Below are positions 25,527 through 34,578 of a DNA stretch of 53,097 nucleotides, piece by piece (positions within the stretch are counted from its first letter, which is position 1; every line of letters starts with the position of its first letter). The DNA comes from an uncultured Bacteroidaceae bacterium. Lineage in GTDB: Bacteria > Bacteroidota > Bacteroidia > Bacteroidales > Bacteroidaceae. The position numbers were made by a program, and so were the translations under genes. Under the pieces are notes generated by a model. That model was not told where the DNA came from and did no database searches. It worked only from the letters and a program-made list of their open reading frames with translations. Where the stretch lies: NCBI GenBank assembly GCA_905234735.1, contig CAJOJA010000017.1, positions 1 through 53,097 on the forward strand, written 5' to 3'.

Positions 25527-26840
25527 TCAGGACTTATCGCTCCGTCCCACGATAACCTTTATCTTCACGATTCGACGCTCGTCAAGTTCCATGACCTCGA
25601 ATGTCAGGTGCTGGAAGACGATCTTCTCGTGCAGTTTCGGAAACTCGCCCTTTATCTCCAGCAACAGGCCGGCCAACGTGTCTGCCTCGCCCTCAACCTC
25701 CTCGAAGAAGTCGTCGTCGAGCTTCATTAGGCGCAGGAAGTCGGTCAGCGGACACTTGGCATCAAAGGCATAGGTGTTCTGATTAAGCCGGACGTAGGGT
25801 TTCTCCGTGTCGTCGTACTCGTCGTCTATCTCGCCCACGATTTCCTCCAGGATGTCCTCCATCGTAACAATGCCGCTGGTGCCCCCGAACTCGTCGACCA
25901 CGATGGCAATGTGTACCTTGTTCTGCTGGAAATCGCGCAGGAGGTCGTCAATCATCTTGGTCTCCGGCACGAAGTAAGGCGGACGGATGAGACTCTGCCA
26001 GCGGAAGTTGGCAGGCTTCGACAGGTGGGGCAACAGGTCTTTGATGTAAAGCACCCCCTTGATGTTGTCCTCCGTATCGCTGTACACGGGAATACGCGAA
26101 TAGTTATTCTCGACAATACACTGCAACACCTCGGGATAGGGGGTCTTCATCTCCAGGTCCACCATGTCCACACGCGGCGTCATCACATCGCGCACGGTCT
26201 CACCGCCAAAGCGGATGATGCCCTGCAGCATCTGGCTCTCCTCGGCTATTTCCTGCTGGTCGGTCAGTTCCAGCGCCTGCTCCAGGTCGTCCACCGTCAG
26301 CGCCTCCGCCTCGTGGGCCATGATGCGCTCGGTCAGTCCCTTGCTACGCACCAGAACCGATGCGAAAGGATAGAAAACCTTGTTGAGCACAAGAAAGACG
26401 GGAGCTGCCATGCGACAGAAGGACAGGCGGTGCTGGGCAGAATAAATCTTGGGCATCACCTCCCCGAACAATAAGAGCAGGAAGGTGAGCACGACCGTCA
26501 TCAACAGGAACTCGAGCCAATAGGCCACGCCAAAGTCAAAGATGCGGAGTAGGCCGTAGTTCAGGAGGTTGATGATGGCCACATTCACCAGATTATTGCT
26601 GATGAGAATGGTGGCCAGCAGGCGCTCGCTGTCCTGACGGAGCCGCAGAATCTTACTGTCGGCACGAAAGCGTTCTTCCTCTATTTCGCTCAAGTCGGCA
26701 GGCGAGAGACTGAAGAAGGCAATCTCCGAGGCTGATACGAAACCCGAACACAGGAGCAAGACCACGGCCACGCCGATAGCAATGAGGCTACTCGGGTCGG
26801 GTTGCGAAACCGTGATTTGTTGGAAGGCAGAAAAATCCAT
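25527..26840 (-). CDS. gldE: GldE-like CNNM/CorC-family membrane protein
   Basis: 437 residues. The CNNM/DUF21 membrane domain has three to four helices in ~18-165 ('[14 protein letters not shown]', '[14 protein letters not shown]', '[13 protein letters not shown]'). Two CBS domains follow (~205-340: '[12 protein letters not shown]', 'YSRIPVYSD', '[28 protein letters not shown]'), and a CorC_HlyC domain ends the protein (~350-430). The family is involved in Mg2+/Co2+ homeostasis. In Bacteroidetes the member next to ssb is called GldE after Flavobacterium gliding, but non-gliding relatives keep it, so motility should not be inferred. Its ATG overlaps the ssb stop by one base (TGATG). Confidence 0.9.
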   Translation of the reverse strand: MDFSAFQQITVSQPDPSSLIAIGVAVVLLLCSGFVSASEIAFFSLSPADLSEIEEERFRADSKILRLRQDSERLLATILISNNLVNVAIINLLNYGLLRIFDFGVAYWLEFLLMTVVLTFLLLLFGEVMPKIYSAQHRLSFCRMAAPVFLVLNKVFYPFASVLVRSKGLTERIMAHEAEALTVDDLEQALELTDQQEIAEESQMLQGIIRFGGETVRDVMTPRVDMVDLEMKTPYPEVLQCIVENNYSRIPVYSDTEDNIKGVLYIKDLLPHLSKPANFRWQSLIRPPYFVPETKMIDDLLRDFQQNKVHIAIVVDEFGGTSGIVTMEDILEEIVGEIDDEYDDTEKPYVRLNQNTYAFDAKCPLTDFLRLMKLDDDFFEEVEGEADTLAGLLLEIKGEFPKLHEKIVFQHLTFEVMELDERRIVKIKVIVGRSDKS

Positions 26841-27250
26841 CAGAAGGGAGCAACATTGTCAGACTCCTCTGTCTGCACAGGGGCAGGAGCAGCATTCGCA
26901 GGCTGACCGTTAGCACTGCGTGGCGTGAGCATCTCCAGATTGTCGGCCCAGATTTCCGTCGTATAACGTTTCACTCCGTTACGGTCGTCCCAACTGCGGG
27001 TGCGCAACTGACCTTCGATGTAGAGTTTATCGCCCTTGTGGACATACTTTTCCACGGTTTCGGCCAAGCGGCGCCATACTACAATGTTGTGCCATTCGGT
27101 GCGCTCGGGCACCTGCGTGCCATTCTGCAGAGTATATGCACGTTCCGTAGTGGCCAGACGCAGGCTACCCACAGCCACCCCCTGCTCCACATAGCGCACC
27201 TCGGGCTCCGCACCCACGTTGCCGATAAGCATTACTTTGTTCAGTGACAT
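26840..27250 (-). CDS. ssb: Single-stranded DNA-binding protein
   Basis: 136 residues. The OB-fold begins 'MSLNKVMLIGNVGAEPEVR' and has 'ATTERAYT', 'TEWHNIVVWRRLAE', 'YVHKGDKLYIEGQLRTRSW' and 'YTTEIWADNLEML'. A Pro/Ala/Asn linker leads to the acidic tip ESDNVAPF, whose last residues bind replication and repair partners. It is shorter than the E. coli protein because of the short linker. Cotranscribed with gldE, with which it overlaps by one base. The promoter at 27286-27317 leaves a ~30-base leader. Confidence 0.97.
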   Translation of the reverse strand: MSLNKVMLIGNVGAEPEVRYVEQGVAVGSLRLATTERAYTLQNGTQVPERTEWHNIVVWRRLAETVEKYVHKGDKLYIEGQLRTRSWDDRNGVKRYTTEIWADNLEMLTPRSANGQPANAAPAPVQTEESDNVAPF

Positions 27251-27285
27251 AATATTTTACTTTAATGATTTACGTTTAAGTGTGA

Positions 27286-27317
27286 CAAAGATACGAAGAT
27301 TCTGCGACATGGCCAAA
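27286..27317 (-). promoter_or_regulatory. Promoter of ssb-gldE
   Basis: On the minus strand TTTG (27314-27317), 20 bases, then TATCTTTG (27286-27293). It is divergent from the symporter promoter at 27387-27417. Confidence 0.82.
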
Positions 27318-27386
27318 CATTTTCCCTGAGATACTGCGAAATATAGGACGGGGCAAAGCACTCGGAGCGAATCGTGGCCTCGTTTC

Positions 27387-27417
27387 TTGCCAATCTCGGA
27401 AAAAATATATACTTTTG
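27387..27417 (+). promoter_or_regulatory. Promoter of the symporter gene
   Basis: TTG (27387-27389), 20 bases, then TACTTTTG (27410-27417). It lies within the extended reading frame, so translation must begin downstream, at 27446. Confidence 0.75.
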
Positions 27418-27445
27418 CATCAACTATGCGTTATTTATCTTCGTT

Positions 27446-28639
27446 ATGAAAAAACTCGGACTCCTACCCCGTATCCTCATTGCCATCGTGCTGGGACTCG
27501 CCGTCGGTCAGTTCCTTCCACTGGACGGCGTCAGGGTATTTGCTACGTTCAACGGCGTGTTCAGCCAATTCCTCAACTTCCTCATTCCGCTCATCATCGT
27601 AGGGCTTGTCACTCCGGCCATCGGAGAGGTCGGTTCGAATGCCGGCAAACTGCTCATCGCTACAGTAGCTATAGCCTACCTCGATACGACACTGGCCGGA
27701 CTATTGGCTTACGGAACAGGCATGGCACTCTTCCCCTCGATGGTGGAGGCCACACAACAGGGAGCCGTTATCGAGGAATCGACGACGGTAGCCCCGTTCT
27801 TCACCATCAGCATACCGGCCATGTTCGACGTGATGACTGCGCTCATTTTCTCCTTCCTGATGGGTCTGAGCATCGCCCATCTGCCCACAACAAAGACGCT
27901 GAAAGCCATCACGCTGGAATTTCGCGAGATAGTAACCAAGACCATAGAACGGGCCATCATCCCTCTGCTGCCGCTTTACATCTTCGGCATATTCCTAATC
28001 ATGGCCGTCACAGGCGAAGCCTACCGCATCGTTCTGGTCTTTGCCAAAATCATTGTGGTCATCTTCGTGATTCACATCCTCATTCTGCTCTACGAGTTTA
28101 CCATTGCAGCCATCATTGTGAAGAAGAATCCGTTCAGGCTACTCTGGACCATGCTGCCCGCCTACGCCACCGCCCTGGGCACCTCCTCGTCGGCAGCCAC
28201 CATCCCCGTTACCCTGCAACAGACCATGAAGAATGGGGTTAGCAAGGACATTGCAGGCTTCACCATTCCCCTGTGCGCCACCGTCCACATGTCGGGCTCG
28301 GCCATGAAGATTACAGCCTGCGCCCTAACCATCTGCCTGCTGCAAGGCCTGCCCCACGACCCTGTGACATTCCTGAACTTCATCTGCATGCTCGGCATCG
28401 TGATGGTGGCCTCGCCTGGTGTTCCTGGCGGTTCCATCATGGCCTGTCTGGGCATTCTGGCCTCCATACTCATGTTCAACCCCGAGCAACAGGCACTGAT
28501 GATAGCTCTGTACATAGCCATGGACTCCTTCGGCACAGCCTGCAATGTCACAGGCGACGGTGCCATCGCACTCATCGTGGACAGAATCTACTGCAAAGAC
28601 ATACCCCATAGCCATACAGAAAAAGACAAAGATATATGA
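27446..28639 (+). CDS. Dicarboxylate/amino acid:cation symporter
   Basis: 397 residues from ATG 27446; upstream in-frame codons lie across the promoter and are not used. About eight membrane helices. The family signature 'GTSSSAATIPVTLQ' (HP1 serine-rich loop), 'FTIPLCATVHMSGSAMKI' and 'ASPGVPGGSIMAC' (HP2), and the C-terminal 'FGTACNVTGDGAIALIVDR' with the cation-binding Asp identify the DAACS/GltP/SstT group. It imports an amino acid or dicarboxylate with Na+ or H+; the TxxxD residues read 'NVTGD', and the exact substrate cannot be told. Its stop overlaps the next start by four bases (ATGA). Confidence 0.92.
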   Translation: MKKLGLLPRILIAIVLGLAVGQFLPLDGVRVFATFNGVFSQFLNFLIPLIIVGLVTPAIGEVGSNAGKLLIATVAIAYLDTTLAGLLAYGTGMALFPSMVEATQQGAVIEESTTVAPFFTISIPAMFDVMTALIFSFLMGLSIAHLPTTKTLKAITLEFREIVTKTIERAIIPLLPLYIFGIFLIMAVTGEAYRIVLVFAKIIVVIFVIHILILLYEFTIAAIIVKKNPFRLLWTMLPAYATALGTSSSAATIPVTLQQTMKNGVSKDIAGFTIPLCATVHMSGSAMKITACALTICLLQGLPHDPVTFLNFICMLGIVMVASPGVPGGSIMACLGILASILMFNPEQQALMIALYIAMDSFGTACNVTGDGAIALIVDRIYCKDIPHSHTEKDKDI

Positions 28640-29382
28640 AGCAAGCCATGATTTTCGCTGCAGGCCTGGGTACACGCCTGCAACCTCTGACCAACGACCG
28701 TCCAAAGGCGTTGGTGGAAGTGGCGGGGAAACCCCTGCTCGAACACGTCATCCTGAAACTGAAGCACCAGGGATTCCAGCACATCGTCGTAAATGTCCAT
28801 CACTTTGGGAAAATGATTATCGACTTTCTACGGGTGAGCGACAACTTCGGGCTGGACATCCGGGTGAGTGACGAAAGCCAACTGCTACTGAACACGGGCG
28901 GAGGCATTAAGGCGGCACTGCCGCTGTTCGACCCCTCAAAACCCATCCTCATCCACAACGTGGACATCGCCAGCGACATGGACCTGGGACAGCTCTACCA
29001 GCAGGCCGAGGATATGGCAGCGACACACGGAGCCCTGCTCGTGACCAACCAGCGGAAGACGAGCCGTTTCCTGCTCTTCAACCACGAGGGGCTGCTACGC
29101 GGATGGCTGAACGAGAAACCTGAGGGCAACGTCGGCAAGGCCATGGGGCAGGAACCGGTAGAGGAACTGGAACGCTGGCCCTTCACAGGCATCCACGTGC
29201 TGATGCCCGGCATCTACGAGGCCCTGAAACAGTACCCCGACGACGTCTTCTCCATCATCGACTTCTATCTGTCGGCCTGCATCGAACACCGCATAGCAAA
29301 CACCACCTTGCCACAAGACTGCCGATGGGTAGACTGTGGCAAGGTGGAAGCACTGGAACGGGCCCAGGAAATACTTGGTTAG
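28636..29382 (+). CDS. Sugar-phosphate nucleotidyltransferase (MurU-like)
   Basis: 248 residues. The NTP-transferase signature 'AAGLGTRLQPLT' (9-19) with Lys24 in 'RPKALVEVAGKPLL' is followed by 'NTGGGIKAALPLF' and 'ILIHNVDIASDMDL' (metal-binding Asp of the catalytic site). The length and the 'RWPFTGIHVL' / 'FSIIDFYL' segments resemble the MurU group, which makes UDP-MurNAc from MurNAc-1-phosphate in cell-wall recycling. A mannose- or glucose-1-phosphate specificity cannot be excluded. Translationally coupled to the symporter (4-base overlap) and convergent with the YhcH-like gene, overlapping it by 4 bases. Confidence 0.85.
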   Translation: MKQAMIFAAGLGTRLQPLTNDRPKALVEVAGKPLLEHVILKLKHQGFQHIVVNVHHFGKMIIDFLRVSDNFGLDIRVSDESQLLLNTGGGIKAALPLFDPSKPILIHNVDIASDMDLGQLYQQAEDMAATHGALLVTNQRKTSRFLLFNHEGLLRGWLNEKPEGNVGKAMGQEPVEELERWPFTGIHVLMPGIYEALKQYPDDVFSIIDFYLSACIEHRIANTTLPQDCRWVDCGKVEALERAQEILG

Positions 29383-29885
29383 GCCATATAAGGCACCTTC
29401 ACGCAAACCTTACGCACGGGCTGTGGCTTACCGGCAACAGCCATGCAGGGTTTGTGGGCATCCGAGGGGAAGAACAACTGGTAGCTTGCGGGACTGACCA
29501 CAACCTGGCGGGCATTGTCGGCATCGGCATAGAGGATGCAGTCACCCTCGACGTTGAACTCGCCCTGCGGCTCCAGCGCATCTTCCTTATTGGCAACATA
29601 CACGGCTTCCTCGCCACGGCCCAACAACTGCACGTCGATGTAGCGGCGATGAAGTTCGTAGACATTCTTCAACTTGGTTTCGTACTCTGCCACATTGGCG
29701 TAAGCGCCCTCTCCTATCTCGTTGCGTCCCAACGGCAGGGCATTCAAGTCGGTCTTCTGTAACCATTCGGCAACCGCAAGCCACGTCTTGGGGCTGCGCT
29801 CAATCTGTTCGTCAAGTTTCTGTAAATCGTTGTCCTTTGCCACTGGCAATGTGCGCCAAAGCGCCTTGATGTCTGATGTATTCAT
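29379..29885 (-). CDS. YhcH/YjgK/YiaL-family protein
   Basis: 168 residues from ATG 29885; a longer frame would read through the terminator at 29922-29960 and is rejected. Family features are 'EYETKLKNVYELHRRYIDVQ' pieces with the conserved His-Arg-Asp, 'GEEAVYVAN', 'FNVEGDCILYADAD', 'FFPSDAHKPCMAV' and the final 'VRKVCVKVPY'. The fold is a cupin-like barrel. Members (YhcH, NanQ, TabA) are linked to sialic-acid anomerase or sugar metabolism and in E. coli to biofilm control. The substrate is unknown. The -7-like TATCTTCG at 29910-29917 is a tentative promoter. It overlaps the stop of the convergent nucleotidyltransferase by 4 bases. Confidence 0.87.
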   Translation of the reverse strand: MNTSDIKALWRTLPVAKDNDLQKLDEQIERSPKTWLAVAEWLQKTDLNALPLGRNEIGEGAYANVAEYETKLKNVYELHRRYIDVQLLGRGEEAVYVANKEDALEPQGEFNVEGDCILYADADNARQVVVSPASYQLFFPSDAHKPCMAVAGKPQPVRKVCVKVPYMA

Positions 29886-29921
29886 GGTGTTTTCGATTAA
29901 ATGTTGGTGCGAAGATACAAA

Positions 29922-29960
29922 AAAAAATCCCCCGCAGCACAACGCTACGGGGGATTTTTT
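29922..29960. terminator. Terminator after the secreted two-repeat protein
   Basis: A 13-base perfect stem (29922-29934 with 29948-29960, AAAAAATCCCCCG) has an inner AGC/GCT pairing in the loop. T-runs flank both sides. It lies 20 bases after the stop of the minus-strand secreted protein. Confidence 0.88.
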
Positions 29961-29979
29961 ATACAATTACGTCAAAATG

Positions 29980-31614
29980 TTACTTCACAAGCATCTTTTT
30001 GCCATTCAGTATGTAGAGACCCTTCGTGGGCTTCTGTACGCGCTGACCGGCGAGGTTGTAAATGGCGGTCTTGCCCTGACTGTCGGCAGTAATGCCCTTG
30101 ACAGCATCGTACTCTCCACCACCGCGCTCGATGGTTAACCAAGAGATTTCCGACTTGTTCTCGGCATTGCCGCCGCGGTATATGCTCTGTACACCGATGC
30201 GGTCGTAGCTGGCCGTCTCAGAGTTGAAGGCTACGAAGATTTCACCTCCGTCGTGATCAAAGTCATAGTCATCGTCGAAGAGGTAGGGGACTTCAACCAT
30301 ATCAGCCTCCAGTTCATCGTACAAATCTGCTGCGAACTTGTACTCGCTTACCTTACCAGCCTCGTCGACAAAGAACTTATAGCTCAATTTTTCAGGAAGC
30401 AAGACTTCATCATTCGTGTCCACAAGAGGAATGCTGACGTAAACATAGCCGTAACCGTACATTTCATTCCAGTCTTCGAAATCGGTAACTTCAGGAGCAG
30501 CAGGCGTGGCAGCCTTATCCTCGGGCTTAATGATAGACACATTGCTCCAATAGTCATAGGCATCATCTAAGTTTCTGCTTCCAGCAGTGATTACCCAGTT
30601 TGTGGTCGTCAGCGTCTTGCGGTCTGCACTGAGGGTGAACTTCACGTCGCTCTCCGTTTCCCATTCATCGTCCGTACCCACGAAATACATATCATAGTCA
30701 CCAAACAAGGACTCATACAGACCAAAGTACTGGCCGGTGGGTAGAGTGACCACATTACCGCTGACCGTACCCTTCACCCATGCTTCGGGTAAATAAGAGC
30801 AGAGGCCCTGGATATACACTTCCTTATTGGTATCGTCAAAGGCCACCTTACCCACAACGAGTACAGGAACCTCAACTTCGTTATCCTCTTCATCATAATC
30901 ATAACCCTGGGCCTTGATTACATACATCTCCTCGGTCAAACCTTCGGGCACCTCAACGGTTTCGGTTTCTGCTGCCTCACCAGGGGTGAGGGTGAGATCA
31001 AGCCAGTAGTCATACCAACCTTCTTCACCCGTCGGATCGTCGCTCTCAGCATAGAAATAGTTTTCATTAAGGGTGAGTACACGAGTCTCGGCATCGAAGT
31101 CGAGCACCAGATTGGTAAGTATGTAATCATCACCAGACTCGTTCTCTGTATAGGGAAGCAGATAGTTCTCATAGTTGTCGTCGTCAAGCCCCATGTAGGT
31201 GGGAGGAATGATTACCTGCCCATCCGTCAATGTACCTTTTACAAAAGCATTAGGAACCCAGTACGACAAACCAGAGATGTAGACATCCGCTCCGTTGAAG
31301 GCCACCTCCACGGTCTGGCTGATGCTCTCTGCAACCCATTTTCCTTCTCCGGCAACAGCACCGGTTGCCTCCATAGCATACGATTCGGTCTGCAGGCCCT
31401 CGGGCAACACAACCACCTTGTAGTCTGTTGCGGCAGCTGCCTTGGCAACGCCTTTGGCCTTCTTAATGGGGGCATGCTTCACGTGCTTCACAGCCAGGGT
31501 CTTCTGTACACCCAGCGATACGGGAGCCTTGCGCACGTGGGGAGCCTTAGCACCCTGTGCAAACGATACTGCTGCAACAAGTACAGCAAGCATAAAAGCG
31601 TAGAAATTCTTCAT
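29980..31614 (-). CDS. Secreted two-repeat protein with C-terminal GLYILNGKK tail
   Basis: 544 residues. Signal peptide 1-20, then a Lys/Val/Ala-rich stretch (~22-65). Two similar ~120-150-residue beta-rich units follow, each opening with 'P.GL..E.Y....G' and containing '(V/I)YI.GL..(W/Y)(V/L)P.A.VKGT(L/V)...V..P' and '..L......(Y/F)..........V.(L/F)......R.LT....'. A third, different unit lies at ~375-500. The end, 'AIYNLAGQRVQKPTKGLYIL', is a widespread terminal motif of secreted Prevotella/Bacteroides proteins. The protein is acidic, rich in Asp/Glu and Tyr. I do not recognise a function. Own promoter at 31668-31698 and strong terminator, so it is monocistronic. Confidence 0.8.
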   Translation of the reverse strand: MKNFYAFMLAVLVAAVSFAQGAKAPHVRKAPVSLGVQKTLAVKHVKHAPIKKAKGVAKAAAATDYKVVVLPEGLQTESYAMEATGAVAGEGKWVAESISQTVEVAFNGADVYISGLSYWVPNAFVKGTLTDGQVIIPPTYMGLDDDNYENYLLPYTENESGDDYILTNLVLDFDAETRVLTLNENYFYAESDDPTGEEGWYDYWLDLTLTPGEAAETETVEVPEGLTEEMYVIKAQGYDYDEEDNEVEVPVLVVGKVAFDDTNKEVYIQGLCSYLPEAWVKGTVSGNVVTLPTGQYFGLYESLFGDYDMYFVGTDDEWETESDVKFTLSADRKTLTTTNWVITAGSRNLDDAYDYWSNVSIIKPEDKAATPAAPEVTDFEDWNEMYGYGYVYVSIPLVDTNDEVLLPEKLSYKFFVDEAGKVSEYKFAADLYDELEADMVEVPYLFDDDYDFDHDGGEIFVAFNSETASYDRIGVQSIYRGGNAENKSEISWLTIERGGGEYDAVKGITADSQGKTAIYNLAGQRVQKPTKGLYILNGKKMLVK

Positions 31615-31667
31615 ACCTTAAAAACTTTAGTTAATAATTTAGTGAATAGAATGTCATTTTCGGGTTG

Positions 31668-31698
31668 CAAAGTTACGAAAATCGGGAGAAACGCCCAA
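31668..31698 (-). promoter_or_regulatory. Promoter of the secreted two-repeat protein
   Basis: On the minus strand TTG (31696-31698), 20 bases, then TAACTTTG (31668-31675). The -33 lies inside the loop of the nrdG terminator hairpin. Confidence 0.75.
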
Positions 31699-31708
31699 GC
31701 GATCTCCC
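31684..31708 (-). terminator. Terminator of nrdD-nrdG
   Basis: The stem GGGAGA/TCTCCC (31684-31689 with 31703-31708) has an inner CGC/GCG pairing. It is followed by GATTTTCG on the minus strand, 5 bases after the nrdG stop. The T-run is short, so it may be leaky. Confidence 0.65.
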
Positions 31709-31713
31709 ACTTT

Positions 31714-32175
31714 TTACCCAAAAAGGTATGTAATATCCATGAGAACGGGTGCCCCGCCCTCGTGTTCCACACGCCAGAGCACCTGATTGGTCTGCGGGGA
31801 ATTAAGGGGACCGCGCTTGGCATCGTAGTGCCCTATTTTCACATAGTCGAAGTGCAGCAGGTCTATCTGTGAAGTTATTACATCCCGGCCGCTGTACCAT
31901 GCCGTTTTGACATTGGAGTTCTCCTTTACCCAAGCCGCCAGCTGGTCCACCTCGGCAGGGGCCTGGTCGCCTCCCATGAAGCAGATGCAGGAAACACCGA
32001 AGTGACTCCTCAGCAGCGAGGCAATCACTTCGGTGGTAAGTTCTTCGCCTACATCCTCCCATAGATAGCGGCTGTGACATCCCTTACACTGTATGGGGCA
32101 GCCACTGATGCTTATGGCCAGGGTGATTTCGTCAGGTATTTCGGCGAAGACTTCTTTTACGTCAACAAATTTCAT
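31714..32175 (-). CDS. nrdG: Anaerobic ribonucleotide reductase activase
   Basis: 153 residues. The radical-SAM cluster motif is C26-x3-C30-x2-C33 in 'ISGCPIQCKGCHSRYLWE', followed by 'CICFMGGDQAP' (the GGD/E motif of the SAM site). The small size is normal for NrdG. It reduces SAM to make the glycyl radical on NrdD. Its ATG overlaps the nrdD stop by four bases (ATGA), so the two are translationally coupled. 'VKIGHYDAKRGPLN' and 'TNQVLWRVE' match the family's C-terminal part. Confidence 0.95.
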   Translation of the reverse strand: MKFVDVKEVFAEIPDEITLAISISGCPIQCKGCHSRYLWEDVGEELTTEVIASLLRSHFGVSCICFMGGDQAPAEVDQLAAWVKENSNVKTAWYSGRDVITSQIDLLHFDYVKIGHYDAKRGPLNSPQTNQVLWRVEHEGGAPVLMDITYLFG

Positions 32176-34340
32176 CCCAGATTACAACTATACGTGCGCT
32201 TGGCAGCCTCTATCTGACGGTCTCGGCCAAAGGCGGGAATGGGACGCAGATAGCCGATGATGCGGGTGTACTGCGTGATGTTTGTGCTTCCGCAGCAGGG
32301 ACACACCTCCACGGGCTTCTTGATGATGTGCCCGCAGTCCTCGCACTTCGAGTTGGGGATGTTGAAGGTGTAGTACGACGTACCGTTCTGGATGGCAAAG
32401 TCCATCAGCTTCAGGTACTGTTCCTTCGACAGGTGGTCCTGCAAGTTGCAGTGCAGGGCGCTGCCGCCGTCAGTGAACTGATAGGTCTGACGGCCGTGCA
32501 GGATAAACTTGTCCAGCACGCGGGTCTCGTCGTGTGCGTCGTAGAAGTAGGAGTTGTAGAGATTCTCGTTCTCGGGCACCCAGTAGCCGTCCTCCTTGTC
32601 CCAGCGGTAGTTCTTTCCGCCCAGTCCCTCGGCAGGCACCACCTCGGAGTTGAACAGGAAGGGTTTCTTCTTGTCGTGAATGGAGTGGCGCTTGTTCTCT
32701 TCCTTGATGGTGCCAAGGATGAGCTGCAGGAACCTGATGTACTCGGGGTTGTTGTCCACCTTCAGGCCCAGGAAACGTGCTGCCTCGTTCAGGCCGTTGA
32801 TACCGATGGTGCTGTACAGTTTGCTGATGTAGATGTAACCGCCATTCGAGGCCGCAAACATGCCGCGGTCCTCCATTTCGTAGAGCATGGTCTTGTAAGC
32901 AATGTGGTACTTGTAGACGCGCTCCAGGATATTGGTCAGATACAGGCGCAGGAAAGCGTAGAAGTCGTGGTCGCCCTCGGTGCCCTGTACGGTGCGCTTG
33001 GCATCCTGTACAATGCGGTTGACGTTGAGCGTTATCACGTTGCACGAACCCGTCATTACGCCCGTCAGACCCGAGGTGGGATTGAAGGTGTTCTCCGTCA
33101 GTTCGTTCTTCAGTCGGCAGCACGAGGCCAGCGAGTCGGCACTGTCCGAAATGTAGGTGAAGAACGAATGTCCCTCAGCATACATCTCGGCCGTGAATTC
33201 CTTATAGTCCTTGTCGATGATGTCCTTCGTTTCGGGGTCGTACACCATGGCCATGGTCTCGACGGGGAAGGTCAGCACCTGCTTCAGACGCAACTGGTTG
33301 AACCACTTCATGAACATGCGCTGCAGGGTGTCCACGGCCTTCCACTCGGGCTTGGTACCGTCGGGATAGCAAAAGTCAGCAAACAGCGACTGGAAATAGG
33401 TATGGTCGTAGTAAGAGACGTTGGTGAAGGGCGACTGGTAGGAGCGGTTGCCTGCAGGCTGGTTGATGCCCCAGATGAACTGCTTGAAGGCCTTCAAGAT
33501 ATGGTCGCGGACGGTGCGCTTTTGGCGGCAGCTATCGGTGGTGGCCACATCGTCGAGGTGGTCGTACCACTGCTCGCCGAACTCCGCAATGATGTAGTGG
33601 TTCAGCACCACGAAGTATTCGCCAAAGGCGACAGCACCTTTACACTGGGAGGAGAGCAGGAAGGTCAGGTTGGTAATCTGGCCGGAGAACGACTGCAGGT
33701 CGTTTGGCGGCCCCGGAGTCACCCCGTCGATGTTGCCTACACCCTCGGTCATCAGGGGATAGAGGCTGACAGCCATGCAATACTGCTTCAGCACGGGAGT
33801 CGATGCTTCGTCGTGGGTGTAGATGATATGGTGGTTCAGGTCCTGTTCGTACTGCTTGGCCACCTCGGGGTACATCTGGTTCAGCTTGTCCTTCATGCGC
33901 TGACGCTGGATGACGCGGTTGGTCGTCTTGTACACCTCGCCTTCCAGGTTGGCCACGTTCTTCATCGTGACGTTGGCGTTGGCATCCGTCTCACTGGCCG
34001 TAGCAGCATTGTCGTCGCTGCGACTGTATTCGTTCATGTAGTCGATGCGCTCCTTGATAAAGCGGGCCTCGGCATGCTGCTGACGATACAGGATGTACGA
34101 CTTGGCTTCCTTGTAGTAGCCGTTCTGCATCAGCGCCAGTTCCACACGGTTCTGGATTTCCTCCACCGTGAAGCCGTCGCGCACCGAGATGCTCTCACTC
34201 AAGTCGGTGGCCACGCTCTTTATCTTCTCGTCGTCCATGTTCGACTGTGACTGGACCGACTGGAAAGCACCCACTATGGCACTCTTAATTTTGGCTCTGT
34301 TGAACTCCTCCTTCGAGCCGTCTCTCTTGATTACAATCAT
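32172..34340 (-). CDS. nrdD: Anaerobic ribonucleoside-triphosphate reductase
   Basis: 722 residues. An ATP-cone regulatory domain (~1-90: 'VIKRDGSKEEFNRAKIKSAI') is followed by the ten-stranded reductase barrel ('SPFTNVSYYD', 'TSGLTGVMTGSCNVITLNVNRIV' in pieces, 'GINGLNEAARFLGL'). The C-terminus has a Cys4 zinc site in 'CEDCGHIIKKPVEVCPCCGS' and the glycyl-radical site in 'TRIIGYLRPIP' (Gly696). It makes deoxyribonucleoside triphosphates without oxygen. Coupled to nrdG. The promoter at 34384-34415 carries the consensus pair; no clear NrdR box was seen. Its presence fits an anaerobe. The 640-codon open frame on the opposite strand is a shadow. Confidence 0.97.
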   Translation of the reverse strand: MIVIKRDGSKEEFNRAKIKSAIVGAFQSVQSQSNMDDEKIKSVATDLSESISVRDGFTVEEIQNRVELALMQNGYYKEAKSYILYRQQHAEARFIKERIDYMNEYSRSDDNAATASETDANANVTMKNVANLEGEVYKTTNRVIQRQRMKDKLNQMYPEVAKQYEQDLNHHIIYTHDEASTPVLKQYCMAVSLYPLMTEGVGNIDGVTPGPPNDLQSFSGQITNLTFLLSSQCKGAVAFGEYFVVLNHYIIAEFGEQWYDHLDDVATTDSCRQKRTVRDHILKAFKQFIWGINQPAGNRSYQSPFTNVSYYDHTYFQSLFADFCYPDGTKPEWKAVDTLQRMFMKWFNQLRLKQVLTFPVETMAMVYDPETKDIIDKDYKEFTAEMYAEGHSFFTYISDSADSLASCCRLKNELTENTFNPTSGLTGVMTGSCNVITLNVNRIVQDAKRTVQGTEGDHDFYAFLRLYLTNILERVYKYHIAYKTMLYEMEDRGMFAASNGGYIYISKLYSTIGINGLNEAARFLGLKVDNNPEYIRFLQLILGTIKEENKRHSIHDKKKPFLFNSEVVPAEGLGGKNYRWDKEDGYWVPENENLYNSYFYDAHDETRVLDKFILHGRQTYQFTDGGSALHCNLQDHLSKEQYLKLMDFAIQNGTSYYTFNIPNSKCEDCGHIIKKPVEVCPCCGSTNITQYTRIIGYLRPIPAFGRDRQIEAAKRTYSCNLG

Positions 34341-34383
34341 GATATATTAGGGTATTAAAATTCTTTTTACCGCGAAACGACTA

Positions 34384-34415
34384 CAAAGTTAATACACTTC
34401 CGTGAATTATCCAAA
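34384..34415 (-). promoter_or_regulatory. Promoter of nrdD-nrdG
   Basis: On the minus strand TTTG (34412-34415), 20 bases, then TAACTTTG (34384-34391). Confidence 0.8.
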
Positions 34416-34465
34416 ACAAAACACAAAAATCACTATCAAAAAATGAAAGTTTTCCAAAACAAAAA

Positions 34466-34494
34466 CCTAATTCGCTATTATTTAGCAAATTAGG
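34466..34494 (-). terminator. AT-rich terminator after the GH43 pair
   Basis: 12-base arms (34466-34477 and 34483-34494, CCTAATT.GCTA) pair with a single mismatch around a 5-base loop. They are followed on the minus strand by TTTTTGTTTT. The hairpin is ~85 bases after the GH43 stop, and ~50 bases upstream of the nrdD -33, so it may also serve nrdD regulation. Confidence 0.65.
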
Positions 34495-34578
34495 TAATTT
34501 ACACTATAGCAAAAGTTTCCCAAAAAGTTATTTCATGCTGTAAGTGCGTTTGTTTCAACGGACAACATTTATCCCGAT

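Noticed and set aside
29886..29966. Longer N-terminus for the YhcH-like protein
   Set aside because: It would be translated from within a strong terminator stem; ATG 29885 matches the family start.
32328..34250. 640-codon open frame opposite nrdD
   Set aside because: Antisense to a clear NrdD; the translated product is Val/Leu/Gly/His-rich as expected from a reversed coding strand.
34466..34494. NrdR or other operator for nrdD
   Set aside because: The dyad does not resemble the NrdR box and is followed by a T-rich run on the minus strand, which fits a terminator of the upstream GH43 operon better.
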